DNA from: an uncultured Victivallales bacterium
GTDB taxonomy: Bacteria > Verrucomicrobiota > Lentisphaeria > Victivallales > UBA1829
Direction of reading: 5' to 3'
Assembly (NCBI GenBank): GCA_944390735.1
Contig: CALXRL010000039.1
Location: 1 to 64,000, forward strand
DNA length: 64,000 bases
Position 1 is the first letter of the stretch; every line of letters begins with the position of its first letter. The notes under the pieces are model-generated. The model ran no database searches and was not told where the DNA came from. It was given only the letters and a program-made list of their open reading frames with translations. Below, piece by piece: positions 47,528 through 56,459 of this stretch. The translations under genes and the position numbers were made by a program.

Positions 47528-49504
47528 TCAGACCTCCCGGATTTCCCTGTATTCCTTCATCAGGAGTTCCAGAGCTTCGGCGTCGGTTTCCCATCGGGCC
47601 GACGCCTCTTCGATTTTCCGCTCCAGAAGACTGAGATTCTTCTGAAGGGCGGCGAAATCGGTGCCTTCCGAGGGTGCGGAAAGGCGGGCGATGATCTCCG
47701 ACTTTTCCGCTTCCGCCTCCTCAATGGTCTTTTCCAGATCGGCGACGGAGCGTTCCAGACGTTTTTTATCTCTGGAGAGTTCGGCTCTTCTGGCGGCCCG
47801 CTCCTTGCGCCTCTCCTTCTGGGAGTCGGAGGAGACGGGCACGGAAGAGGTCGCGGACGCGCCCTGTTTCTCCTCCGTTTTCTGTGAAAGGAGCTGAATG
47901 CGCTCCCGATAATAGTCGTATGTGCCCGGATAGCGGGTCACATGGTGATCGCGGACCTCCAGAATGACGTTGGCGGCTCCGCGCAGGAATTCCACATCAT
48001 GACTGACCATGCAGACCGTTCCCTGATAATCGTGGAGCGACTGCTGAAGCGCCTCTCTTGCGGCGATGTCCAGATGGGTGGTGGGTTCGTCCAGCACCAG
48101 GAAATTCGGGGGATTGACAAAAATTCGCGCGAAACAGAGACGGATTTTCTCTCCGCCGCTGAGAACCTTGCAGAGTTTTCCCGCATCGTCACCGGAAAAG
48201 CCGAACGCGCCGACGATCTCACGCACCCTCTGACCGGTGACATCCGGCGCCGCCGCCTGCTTCACCACATCGTAGACGCTCATTTCCGGCGGCAGCAGCT
48301 CCGCGAACTCCTGAGCCTGATATCCGACGATCACCTTGTGTCCCGGCACCCGGATTCCTTCGCTGGGCTCCAGTCGTCCGGCGAGGATCTTGAGCAGCGT
48401 GGTCTTTCCCGCTCCGTTGTATCCGATGATCCCGACCTTTTCGCCGCGTTCGATGCGCAGATTCACCTCGCTGAGAATGGTCTTTCCCGGTTCATAGGCG
48501 TGGGAGACCCCTTCCAGCCGGACGGTCTCGACTCCCGAATGCGGTGGCGGCGGAATGCGGATCGTCCCTTTGAAATGCAGATCGTCCGGCACATCCACAT
48601 CCTCGATGCGGTCGAGCATCTTGATCCAGGACTGCACCTGCGACGCCTTCGTCGCCTTGGAACGGAAGCGATCGATGTTGCGTTCCAGCTGCTCCTTCCG
48701 CCGTTCGATGTTGGATGCGGCAGCCTCGGCATGGCGCCGTCTCTCCTCGCGTTCGCGGATGTAGTACTGATAATTGCCGGGATAGCGTGTGATTTTTCCG
48801 TTGTTCACCTCCAGCGTGACGTCGGTCAGAGAATTCAGGAGGAAACGGTCGTGAGAGATCAGCATCAGCGTGCCTTCGAAAAGCTTCAGCCGGCGCTGGA
48901 GCCATTCGACCGCCGGAATATCCAGATAGTTGGAAGGCTCGTCGAGCAGCAGAATATCGGGTTCACCGAGCAGTGTCCGCGCCATGCACGCGCGCATCTG
49001 CCACCCTCCGCTGAAGTCGCCCATCTGACGCTCCAGATCCTCTTCGCGGAACCCGAGTCCCGCAAGCGCGGCGGCGGCCCGGTGCCGGATCTCATATCCG
49101 CCGAGATGCTCAAAGGTCGTCTGGAGATGTCCGAGTTCCTTCAGAATCTCGTTCTGGGAACGGTCCGCGGTCCGCCCCTGCGCAAGCAGGGTCTCCAGTT
49201 CGCGCATCCGCTCCTGAAGTTTCGGCAGCTCCCCCGACGCCGCCGCGACATAGGAGATCAGCGGTTCCTCCGCCCGGAAGAAATCCAGCTGCTGATGCAG
49301 AAGTCCGATCCGCGCCTTCTGCGGAACCGTGATCTCCCCCTTGTCGGCGGAGAGTTCGCCGCAGATCATCGCAAACAGCGTGCTTTTGCCGGAACCGTTG
49401 GGCCCGACGACGCCGGCACGTTCGCCTTTTTCCACTCGAAACGAGGCGTCATTGAAAATGTCTCTTGCCCCGTAGCTCTTAAAAACGTTTTTAAAATCAA
49501 TCAT
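47528..49504 (-). CDS. ABC-F ATPase (Uup/YheS-like)
   Basis: 658 residues with two ATP-binding cassettes and no transmembrane segment. First cassette: GPNGSGKST, signature FSGGWQMRACMARTLL, Walker B DILLLDEPSNYLDI. Second: GYNGAGKTT, LSGGEKIRLCFARIF, LVLDEPTTHLDI. The inter-cassette linker is a charged helix (YIREREERRRHAEAAASNIERRK), and the last 110 residues form a coiled coil, as in Uup/ABCF3. Such proteins act on the ribosome and adjust translation or 50S assembly; antibiotic protection is possible in some groups. Confidence 0.92.
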   Translation of the reverse strand: MIDFKNVFKSYGARDIFNDASFRVEKGERAGVVGPNGSGKSTLFAMICGELSADKGEITVPQKARIGLLHQQLDFFRAEEPLISYVAAASGELPKLQERMRELETLLAQGRTADRSQNEILKELGHLQTTFEHLGGYEIRHRAAAALAGLGFREEDLERQMGDFSGGWQMRACMARTLLGEPDILLLDEPSNYLDIPAVEWLQRRLKLFEGTLMLISHDRFLLNSLTDVTLEVNNGKITRYPGNYQYYIREREERRRHAEAAASNIERRKEQLERNIDRFRSKATKASQVQSWIKMLDRIEDVDVPDDLHFKGTIRIPPPPHSGVETVRLEGVSHAYEPGKTILSEVNLRIERGEKVGIIGYNGAGKTTLLKILAGRLEPSEGIRVPGHKVIVGYQAQEFAELLPPEMSVYDVVKQAAAPDVTGQRVREIVGAFGFSGDDAGKLCKVLSGGEKIRLCFARIFVNPPNFLVLDEPTTHLDIAAREALQQSLHDYQGTVCMVSHDVEFLRGAANVILEVRDHHVTRYPGTYDYYRERIQLLSQKTEEKQGASATSSVPVSSDSQKERRKERAARRAELSRDKKRLERSVADLEKTIEEAEAEKSEIIARLSAPSEGTDFAALQKNLSLLERKIEEASARWETDAEALELLMKEYREIREV

Positions 49505-49581
49505 CTTTGTTTCCGAAAGTTTGCAGACGGAAACATTACTCCTTTTTTTCCGGAATTCAATTCCCGAATCCCCCTTCGGAC

Positions 49582-49611
49582 AAAAAAAATCCCGCCCGAA
49601 GGCGGGATTCC
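49582..49611 (-). terminator. Rho-independent terminator of the fucosidase gene
   Basis: Minus strand AATCCCGCC, TTCG tetraloop, GGCGGGATT, then a T run of eight. Confidence 0.9.
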
Positions 49612-49642
49612 GTTCCCGGAGGAAATGTTTTTCTTCTACTTT

Positions 49643-50932
49643 CTACTTCAGGAAAATCTCGATCACAGGCACTTCCGTATTCGGTTTGAGAACGGGAAGT
49701 TCGAATGTGACCGCCGCGTCGGGAGTCTCGCTGTTCAGATTGTTGTGCACTCCGGAGGAGGCATCCCGCATCTTGACTTCGCTTCCATCATGCAGGAACT
49801 GCGCATAGGCGATTTTCCCGGCAAGTCCGGCAAGATGAATGTGCTTGAACGGCCAGTTGAGAATATGCAGATACAGCGTCTTCTCCGCTTTGTTGTAGGT
49901 ATAGCGGCAATCCGCGGGAGCGACGAGTCCTTCGGGCGCGGGACCGCAGTTGTAAATGGAGCGTCCGTTGTATTTCATCCAGTCGGCGTAGGCCTTCAGA
50001 CAGTTGACGGCCCGATAGTCCAGATAACCGCGGCTGGTCGGCCCCACATTCATCAGAAGATTGCCGTTGCGGCTGACATGATTGATGAGCATGTCGATGC
50101 ACTGCTTCGGCGACTTCCAGGTCTGCTCGTCGCGATGGTATCCCCAGGAACCGGAGAAGGTCTGACAGCCCTCCCAGACAAGGAGATTGCCCTTCTCATC
50201 CCGGAGCGGTTCGTCCGGAACGAACTGTTCCGGCGTATGAATGTCGCCCTCCCCGGGGAGATCCAGCCGGTTGTCGAGAATGATCTCCGGCTGAAGGGAA
50301 CGGATCATTTTGACAAGCGCTTCGGATTCCCAGTCGTTGTGATCCTTGCCGGAGCCGTCCTCGCGCGGATAGGAGAAGTCGAACCAGAGGATGTCGACTT
50401 TTCCGTAGTTGGTCAGCAGTTCCGTGACCTGATTGCGCATATATTCGGCATAGCGCTTCATGCTGCGGCCCTTGTTGAGCTCCTCGCGGTTCGGCGCCTC
50501 GCGAAGAGGATGGATGCAGTCGATGGTGAAATCCGGATGGTGCCAGTCGATCAGCGAGTAGTAGAAGCCGACCCGCAGTCCCTCCGCGCGGAAGGCGTCG
50601 ACCACTTCCCGCAGAAGATCACGGCCGCATTTCGTGTTGGTGACTTTGTAATCGGTATATTTCGAATCCCACATGCAGAAGCCCTCGTGGTGCTTCGTGG
50701 TGATGACGAAATATTTCATTCCGGCTTCCCGCGCCGCTTTCGCCCACTCCTTCGGATTGAAAAGATCGGGATTGAAATGATCGAAATATTTCTGATAATC
50801 CTCGTTGGAAATCAGTTCGCGGTTCCGGACCCATTCGTGCCGAGCCGGCATGGAGTAGAGTCCCCAGTGAATGAACATGCCGAAACGGTCCTTGACGAAC
50901 CATTCCGTATTTCCGCTTCCGTACTTGCCCAT
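49643..50932 (-). CDS. Cytoplasmic alpha-L-fucosidase, GH29
   Basis: 429 residues without signal peptide. GH29 barrel: FGMFIHWGLYSMPARHEW, KYFVITTKHHEGFCMWDS, GFYYSLIDWHHPDF, and nucleophile Asp185 in VDILWFDFSYP. The C-terminal part has NLLMNVGPTSRGYLD and a beta-sandwich. Length and motifs fit the bacterial single-domain type. Removes terminal L-fucose from imported glycans, working with the sialidase and LacZ elsewhere in the window. Driven by a consensus promoter. Confidence 0.95.
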   Translation of the reverse strand: MGKYGSGNTEWFVKDRFGMFIHWGLYSMPARHEWVRNRELISNEDYQKYFDHFNPDLFNPKEWAKAAREAGMKYFVITTKHHEGFCMWDSKYTDYKVTNTKCGRDLLREVVDAFRAEGLRVGFYYSLIDWHHPDFTIDCIHPLREAPNREELNKGRSMKRYAEYMRNQVTELLTNYGKVDILWFDFSYPREDGSGKDHNDWESEALVKMIRSLQPEIILDNRLDLPGEGDIHTPEQFVPDEPLRDEKGNLLVWEGCQTFSGSWGYHRDEQTWKSPKQCIDMLINHVSRNGNLLMNVGPTSRGYLDYRAVNCLKAYADWMKYNGRSIYNCGPAPEGLVAPADCRYTYNKAEKTLYLHILNWPFKHIHLAGLAGKIAYAQFLHDGSEVKMRDASSGVHNNLNSETPDAAVTFELPVLKPNTEVPVIEIFLK

Positions 50933-50996
50933 AAAAAATCCTTTTTTTTGTGTGATTGCCGGCGGTCAGACCCCTTCTGCGCCGCTGTCTGATATA

Positions 50997-51025
50997 ATTA
51001 TAAGACAAATTATGAAGATTGTCAA
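50997..51025 (-). promoter_or_regulatory. Perfect-consensus sigma-70 promoter of the fucosidase
   Basis: Minus strand TTGACA, 17-base spacer, TATAAT: both boxes exact. The region contains TAAGACAAA on the plus strand, a word also found beside the sialidase promoter. Confidence 0.75.
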
Positions 51026-51157
51026 TCCGAAAAATATGAAGAAATGGTGTTTATCTATGAAGAAAATCACCGCTGTTCCCGTTTCGTTCCGGAGCGGCGA
51101 AGCGCCCGGAACGCATTTGAAAAGGAATCATGGAGTTCCCTCCGGTTTTCCCGTGAC

Positions 51158-52519
51158 TTACTTCCCGATGCAGAAGCGCGAGAAGATCTCTTCGAGCACG
51201 TCCACCGAGGCGGTCTCCCCCGTGATGGATGCAATCTGTTCGATTGCGTGACGGAGATTCGCCGCGGCCAGTTCATAGGATTCCCGCCGGATCTCGCAGA
51301 CGGTTCGTTCCAGGGAGTCGAGAGCCTCCTCCAGAAGGAGCGCGTGCCGGGCGGAGACGGCGCATTCCGGTTCGGTTCTGTCGTTGTTTTTCCAGACGGC
51401 CTGCTCAAAGAGATCGAGCAGCTTGTCGATCCCCTCCCCTGTTCTGGCGGAAACGGCCGCGGAAGGTCTTCCCGTGTCCGGGATGACAAACGGCCCCGGC
51501 AGAAGATCGGTTTTGTTCCAGACCACGATGGTTTCGGCGTTCTGCGGGACCGTCTCGCGCATCCGCCGGAGATCGTCGTCGGAGGTGGCGGAGGCGTCGA
51601 AGAGCCAGAAGACGATTTCGGCGCCGGCCAGCGTCGTGCGGCTCCGTTTGATTCCCAGGTTCTCGATGACATCATCGGTCTGTTCCCGGATCCCCGCGGT
51701 GTCGGTGAGGTCGACCGTCACGCCGCGAAGGGACGCGGTTTCCCGCAGAGTGTCGCGCGTGGTTCCCGGGATCTGGGAGACGATGGCGCGATCATAGCCG
51801 AGAAGCGCGTTCAGGAGGCTGGATTTTCCGACATTCGGCGCTCCGGCGATCACGAGTTTCACTCCGTTGCGGAACACCGCCCCCGTCTCCCGGGAGGCGA
51901 GCAGTCCGCGCAGATCGGAGTCGATCTCCGAGAACTGCCGGAGAAGCGATTCCCGGGGTTCCCAGTCGAGATTTTCCTCGGGAAAGTCGAGTCTGGATTC
52001 GATTTCGGCAAGCAAATGCCGGAGCTGTCCGGAACAGGCGCGGATCCGGTTTCCCAGCGAACCGGAAAGCTGACGCTCGGCGATCCGGAGCGCGGATTCG
52101 GACCGGGCGGAAATCAGATCCGCAACGGCCTCGGCCTGCGTGAGATCCATTTTTCCGTTGAGGAAGGCGCGCCGGGTGAATTCGCCAGGTTCGGCGAGTC
52201 TGGCCCCGGCATGGAGGACCTGTTCGAGCATCCGTTTCGGCGCGAACTCGCCGCCGTGACACTGGATCTCGACGACATCCTCTCCGGTATAGCTTGCGGG
52301 TCCCGGCATGTAGACGGCCATGCAGGATTCCCCGCGGGATCCGTCTTCGCAGACGGCATGTCCAAACGTGAGTCTGCGCGGATGCCCGGCGCTGAGAGGC
52401 TGCCGGGAGCTCCAGACGCGGGAAGCTGCCGCAAGAGCTCCGGCTCCGGAAATGCGGATGATTGCCAGCGCGCCCCCCGGAGCGGTGCAAAGGGCGGCAA
52501 TCGTGTCGTTCTTTCTCAT
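51158..52519 (-). CDS. mnmE: tRNA modification GTPase MnmE
   Basis: 453 residues from ATG 52519. N-terminal folate-binding domain (ALCTAPGGALAIIRISG, PGEFTRRAFLNGKMDLTQAEAVADLI), inserted G domain (G1 GAPNVGKS at 226-233, GTTRDT, DTAGIR, NKTD), and C-terminal helical domain ending in the conserved CIGK with the essential Cys. With MnmG it makes cmnm5 at wobble U34 of tRNA. Usual length and order. Confidence 0.97.
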   Translation of the reverse strand: MRKNDTIAALCTAPGGALAIIRISGAGALAAASRVWSSRQPLSAGHPRRLTFGHAVCEDGSRGESCMAVYMPGPASYTGEDVVEIQCHGGEFAPKRMLEQVLHAGARLAEPGEFTRRAFLNGKMDLTQAEAVADLISARSESALRIAERQLSGSLGNRIRACSGQLRHLLAEIESRLDFPEENLDWEPRESLLRQFSEIDSDLRGLLASRETGAVFRNGVKLVIAGAPNVGKSSLLNALLGYDRAIVSQIPGTTRDTLRETASLRGVTVDLTDTAGIREQTDDVIENLGIKRSRTTLAGAEIVFWLFDASATSDDDLRRMRETVPQNAETIVVWNKTDLLPGPFVIPDTGRPSAAVSARTGEGIDKLLDLFEQAVWKNNDRTEPECAVSARHALLLEEALDSLERTVCEIRRESYELAAANLRHAIEQIASITGETASVDVLEEIFSRFCIGK

Positions 52520-52536
52520 ATTTTTTCCAATTCGGC

Positions 52537-52565
52537 TTGATTTACAATCCATTCGATAGTATATA
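52537..52565 (+). promoter_or_regulatory. Promoter of the TPR gene
   Basis: TTGATT, 17-base spacer, TATATT, 46 bases before the ATG. Overlaps the mnmE promoter on the other strand. Confidence 0.55.
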
Positions 52566-52591
52566 TTACAGTGAAACTTTAATTTTGTCAA
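52563..52591 (-). promoter_or_regulatory. Promoter of mnmE
   Basis: Minus strand TTGACA, 17-base spacer, TAATAT, ending 43 bases before the mnmE ATG. Confidence 0.55.
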
Positions 52592-52611
52592 AAGAGATGG
52601 AGCAATAATTT

Positions 52612-54036
52612 ATGCCGGTAACGAAAAAAAATATCACGGAGGTGTCTTCCGCGGTTCGTTCGGCCTACCAGAAGGCGCAGGACGTGCTCGCAAAAAACAG
52701 CCTGGATTACGGAATTGAACTTCTGAAGGGAATCGTGAAAAAGGAACCCGGATTCCTGGATGCGCGCGTCATGCTGCGGAAAGCGGAAAAAACAAAATAC
52801 GCCCACATGAGCGCGCTCGCAAAAGGTCTTGCCGCGATCCAGTGTCTCGGCCCCATCATGAAGGGGCGCGCCTTTGTGGCGAAGAAGCCGCTGGTGGCCC
52901 TCGGATGCGCGGAGGATGCGCTGGCCATCAACGTGGCGGCGACTCCGGCATATAAACTGCTTGCGGATGCGGCCAAGGTCTGTGAAGCGCCCTTCATCGC
53001 GGTGGAAGCCTACGAGGCGCTGGTCGACAAGGATCCGAAGAACGAGGCCAATCTGAAAACCCTTGCCGAACTCTACGAGGAGGACGGTCAGGGATTGAAG
53101 GTGCTGCACATCCGGCAGATCATTGCCAGCAAATATCCCGACAGTCTGGAAGCGCAGGCGGCCCTCCGCGCTGCGGCCGCGCTCGCGACCATGGAACAGG
53201 GCAAGTGGAACGAGGAGGGAAGCTCCGTGGCAAAGTCCGCAGCGGCGAAGAAGGACGACAAGGAGGTCCGCGACGACCGCATCATCCGCGCCGAAGAGGA
53301 TGTCAGAAACATGATCCACGTCTACGAAAAATCCGTTGCGGAAGGCGACGAATCCATCGACCTCCGGCGCAAACTTGCCGAACTTTATCAGCGCGACGGC
53401 CGCTTCCAGGATGCCATCGACACCTACAACTGGCTGGTCAAAAAGATCGGAACCCTCGACCCGACCATCGACAAGGCCATCGAAGAGTGCCATGTTGAAA
53501 TCGCCAATGCCAAAATCAAGGAACTCACCGATGCAAACGCTCCGCAGGAGGAGATCGACAAGGTCAAACACGAAATCAACCAATATCGTCTGGATCGCGC
53601 CGAGGACCGCGTGAGACTCTACCCGAACGACACGTCGATCCGCTTCGACCTTGCCTCCATCTACTGGGAGTTCCACATGATCGACAAGGCGCTGGAACAG
53701 TTCCAGCTGGCGCAGCGGAATCCGCAGAAACGTCTGCTTGCGATCGTCTACCTCGGCCGCTGCTTCGCGGAAAAGAAGCAGTACGACATGGCGGTGGAGC
53801 AGTTCGACAAGGCCATTTCCGAAATGCCGGTCATGGACAAGGACAAGATGAACGCCATCTACTTCCTCGGAGTCACCTGCGAAGCCATGGGCAACGACAA
53901 GCGGGCCATGGACTGCTTCAAGCAGATCTACTCCACCAACGTCAACTATCGCGATGTGGCGAAACGGATGGACGCCTATTACGCAAGGCTCAACGCAAAA
54001 CGCGAAGCCGAAAAAGCCGCGGGGAAAACCGCCTGA
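52612..54036 (+). CDS. Tetratricopeptide-repeat protein
   Basis: 474 residues, no signal peptide. Helical repeats through most of the length, e.g. DYGIELLKGIVKKEPGFLDA, DLRRKLAELYQRDGRFQDAI, SIRFDLASIYWEFHMIDKAL and RLLAIVYLGRCFAEKKQYDMA, with an internal charged linker (about 200-235; KSAAAKKDDKEVRDDR). It is a scaffold-type protein with no enzymatic motif. Similar lone TPR proteins are frequent in the PVC group. The partner is unknown. Confidence 0.8.
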   Translation: MPVTKKNITEVSSAVRSAYQKAQDVLAKNSLDYGIELLKGIVKKEPGFLDARVMLRKAEKTKYAHMSALAKGLAAIQCLGPIMKGRAFVAKKPLVALGCAEDALAINVAATPAYKLLADAAKVCEAPFIAVEAYEALVDKDPKNEANLKTLAELYEEDGQGLKVLHIRQIIASKYPDSLEAQAALRAAAALATMEQGKWNEEGSSVAKSAAAKKDDKEVRDDRIIRAEEDVRNMIHVYEKSVAEGDESIDLRRKLAELYQRDGRFQDAIDTYNWLVKKIGTLDPTIDKAIEECHVEIANAKIKELTDANAPQEEIDKVKHEINQYRLDRAEDRVRLYPNDTSIRFDLASIYWEFHMIDKALEQFQLAQRNPQKRLLAIVYLGRCFAEKKQYDMAVEQFDKAISEMPVMDKDKMNAIYFLGVTCEAMGNDKRAMDCFKQIYSTNVNYRDVAKRMDAYYARLNAKREAEKAAGKTA

Positions 54037-54062
54037 CCCTTCTCAGGGCACGCGGAACCGCC

Positions 54063-54100
54063 GGCCCGGAGGAATCAACCGATTCCGCCGGGCCTTTCTT
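54063..54100 (+). terminator. Terminator of the TPR gene
   Basis: 14-bp stem with one mismatch (GGCCCGG-GGAATC with GATTCC-CCGGGCC), AACC loop, then TTTCTT. Confidence 0.7.
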
Positions 54101-54275
54101 CTGGCTGAATCGGGAGAAAAATCCGGATCGGCGCGCCGGGCGTCATCCGGGAGGGAGAAAGGAAGGCGGATGCGGTCAAAATAATTCCGTGATCCGCTAT
54201 CCGTCGGCTTGATTTCTCGATTTTGTGTGTGATATTACAGGATGACAACCAGAGAACAGGCGATGGAGAGCGGGA

Positions 54276-54935
54276 ATGTCTAAAATTTCTTACGTTTCAG
54301 GGAATCTTCACAGGATCAGCGATCAGCTGTCGGAAGCCTCCGCGAAAAAAACATCGGTTCCCGGCGAGGAGGCGGAAGTTCCCGTTCCGGAGTCCGCGGA
54401 GAAGGTCCCGCCGGCTCCGCCGCAGGAGGAGGTCCGCCCGGATTATGCCAAACTCCATCAGCACCTGAAACCCCGGCACGAGGAGCTGATCCGGCTGAAA
54501 CGCGACATTCATGCGCGCATTACCAGAAACCGGGCGCTCTATCTGGCGGAATCCGAAACCCTGCACCTGCGCAAAACGCAGCTGGACGGAGCGGTTGCGG
54601 GACTCGATGCCATCCGGGAAAAACTCGATGCGCGGGAAATCCCCGATTTCGCCGATCCGGAATTCAAGACAAAACTCGCCGATGCGCTGCGCGCCTTCGA
54701 AAACGCCCGGCTGGAAGAGATTCGAATCGGAGCGAAAATGGAAGGGTCCCGTTCCGCGGCACGGGAAGACGGGGGAAATCGCGGAAATGCCCCGGGCCTT
54801 CCGCTGGCGTCCCTGACGGGCTGGGAACTGTTCAAAAAAGGATTCGCATTTTTCCTGCCGCTGATTCTGGCGCTTCTGTTTTCCGCACTGCTTCTTGCGG
54901 CGGCATTCTTCGCCGCATGGAAAATCGCTTTCTGA
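54276..54935 (+). CDS. Coiled-coil protein with C-terminal membrane anchor
   Basis: 219 residues, GGAGAG before the ATG. A Pro/Glu-rich N-terminal tail (about 25-55) leads to a charged coiled-coil (60-150; ELIRLKRDIHARITRNRALY, ETLHLRKTQLDGAVAGLDAI), then one hydrophobic helix (FFLPLILALLFSALLLAAAFF) at the end. A cytoplasmic domain held to the inner membrane is likely. No family was recognised. It heads a compact four-gene group (54276-57019). Confidence 0.7.
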   Translation: MSKISYVSGNLHRISDQLSEASAKKTSVPGEEAEVPVPESAEKVPPAPPQEEVRPDYAKLHQHLKPRHEELIRLKRDIHARITRNRALYLAESETLHLRKTQLDGAVAGLDAIREKLDAREIPDFADPEFKTKLADALRAFENARLEEIRIGAKMEGSRSAAREDGGNRGNAPGLPLASLTGWELFKKGFAFFLPLILALLFSALLLAAAFFAAWKIAF

Positions 54936-54944
54936 CGGGTCGGC

Positions 54945-55154
54945 ATGAAGAAGGAGCAGTATCCCCATATTCCGGTCGACTACCTGAACGAGGGCAGAGA
55001 GCGGCGTCAGCTTACGAACTTTCTGCGAACGGGAAATTTCCGGAAGATCAGCGGGGAGAACATTCTGGGGGAACGGGTCCGCCGGCGCAGACGCATTCTT
55101 TATGTTCTGGTGATTCTTCTGCTTCTGACCGGGGGATGTTTCGCTTTCTTTTAA
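54945..55154 (+). CDS. Small membrane protein
   Basis: 69 residues, 9 bases after the previous stop. A basic region (RRRRR, about 46-50) is followed by one C-terminal transmembrane helix (ILYVLVILLLLTGGCFAFF). Tail-anchored, N-terminus in the cytoplasm. It resembles the end of the upstream protein in layout but not in sequence. No strong ribosome binding site; translational coupling is possible. Confidence 0.6.
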   Translation: MKKEQYPHIPVDYLNEGRERRQLTNFLRTGNFRKISGENILGERVRRRRRILYVLVILLLLTGGCFAFF

Positions 55155-55220
55155 CCGAATCACCGATCCCCGCGAAGCGTGGTATTCTCGGGGAGACGGA
55201 GCAAAATCAGGAAAGGCTTC

Positions 55221-56459
55221 ATGCGACTGTTTGAATCCGGCGACCGAATTGTGTTTCTCAGCACCCCCTTTTTCCGGGAGGACACTTTTGCGCGCTTGCT
55301 CCGGAATTTTTATTTTACCCGCTTTCCCGGGATCCGCCTGGAGACCTTCCAGAGCGTTCTTCCGCCCGGGAACGCGGAGCTAATGCAGACTCTGCTGAAG
55401 AAGGAGGTCATTGCCGGGGAGGTGACCGGAGCGGTTCTTCATTTCGATATTCGCGATTTTGCGCCGGATCCACACATGCTCTTTGCCCCCGGAGAGGCCG
55501 GACACGCTCAGCGGATCCAGGCGATGACACGCTATCACGATACGGTGGAAGACGCGGTGAAACGTCTGGCGGAGGCGGGAATTCCGGCACTGCTCCTCTC
55601 TCCGCTTCCGCCGGGGCGGAGCCGCCTCCGGTCCGGCGGACAAGCGGAGGGGGATGCGGACGATCTCGCCGACCGCTGTGTCGAAATCAGCGCCCGTCTT
55701 GCGGAATGCCACGGCATGGAATTTCTCGACGTTCTTGCGCCGATGCGGAAGCTCGCTGCCGCAATGCGCGAAAACACGGATGAGAGGCGGAAAGACGATC
55801 TGCGGAAAACGCCACCCGCTCCGGATGACGCCCCTCCGGATTTGCCGTCATACGCGGTCATGACCAGTCTGTTTCTGGAGGCGCAGAAGGCGCCGCGGCG
55901 GATCTTCAGCGCGGAACTCGGATTCTCCTGCGTGGAGGAGAACTGTTCCGTATCGGAAATCCGGATGGAGGAGTCCGGTCCCTCGTTTCATCTGACACTG
56001 TTTGCCCTGCCCTATCCGCCGTTCGAGGAGCGGGCGAAGGCGGACAGACGAATCGCCTTCTCCGAAAAATGGAACCATATGCGTCTTGCCGTCCGCGGGA
56101 TTTCCCGGGGCGTTTACACTCTGTTCGTGAACGGGGCCTGTTTTCAGGAGTTTTCCTCCGAAGAGCTGGAACAGGGGATCCGGCTGGATCTGAAATCGCC
56201 GCGCTCGGAAAGAATCGGGGAGCTGAACCGGATGTATGAAGATCTTCAAATTCAACTCCGCGGGCTTTCCCCGTGGAACCTCCGCGCAGCGGAAAAGGAG
56301 AGCCCGGACAAAACAGCCGCACGGGAGGAGTCCGGTTTTCAAACCGGGAATGGGGAGGAGGAGCTCCGGACGCGCCTCCGCATTCTCTCCGAAGAACTCC
56401 GGATCCCGTTCCGTCCGGACACCTGCAAACTGGAACTCAAACGAATCGGATGTCCATGA
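55221..56459 (+). CDS. SGNH-hydrolase-fold protein lacking the catalytic residues
   Basis: 412 residues from ATG 55221, with AGGAAAGG close upstream. The beginning, LFESGDRIVFLSTPFFRED, aligns with the common SGNH opening GDRIVFLGDSIT, but GDS is replaced by STP (residues 14-16). The middle (PALLLSPLPPG, ECHGMEFLDVLAPMR) and PSYAVMTSLFLEAQ keep the fold pattern, while the block V Asp-x-x-His is lost (APPDLPSY). It therefore looks like a pseudo-enzyme. The C-terminal half carries a beta domain and a charged Arg/Glu-rich tail with no recognisable family. The gene is intact, with no stops. Confidence 0.7.
   Translation: MRLFESGDRIVFLSTPFFREDTFARLLRNFYFTRFPGIRLETFQSVLPPGNAELMQTLLKKEVIAGEVTGAVLHFDIRDFAPDPHMLFAPGEAGHAQRIQAMTRYHDTVEDAVKRLAEAGIPALLLSPLPPGRSRLRSGGQAEGDADDLADRCVEISARLAECHGMEFLDVLAPMRKLAAAMRENTDERRKDDLRKTPPAPDDAPPDLPSYAVMTSLFLEAQKAPRRIFSAELGFSCVEENCSVSEIRMEESGPSFHLTLFALPYPPFEERAKADRRIAFSEKWNHMRLAVRGISRGVYTLFVNGACFQEFSSEELEQGIRLDLKSPRSERIGELNRMYEDLQIQLRGLSPWNLRAAEKESPDKTAAREESGFQTGNGEEELRTRLRILSEELRIPFRPDTCKLELKRIGCP

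Noticed and set aside
47942-50992. Open frame of about 1000 codons opposite the ABC-F and fucosidase genes
   Set aside because: Covers two well-identified opposite genes; composition is a shadow of them.
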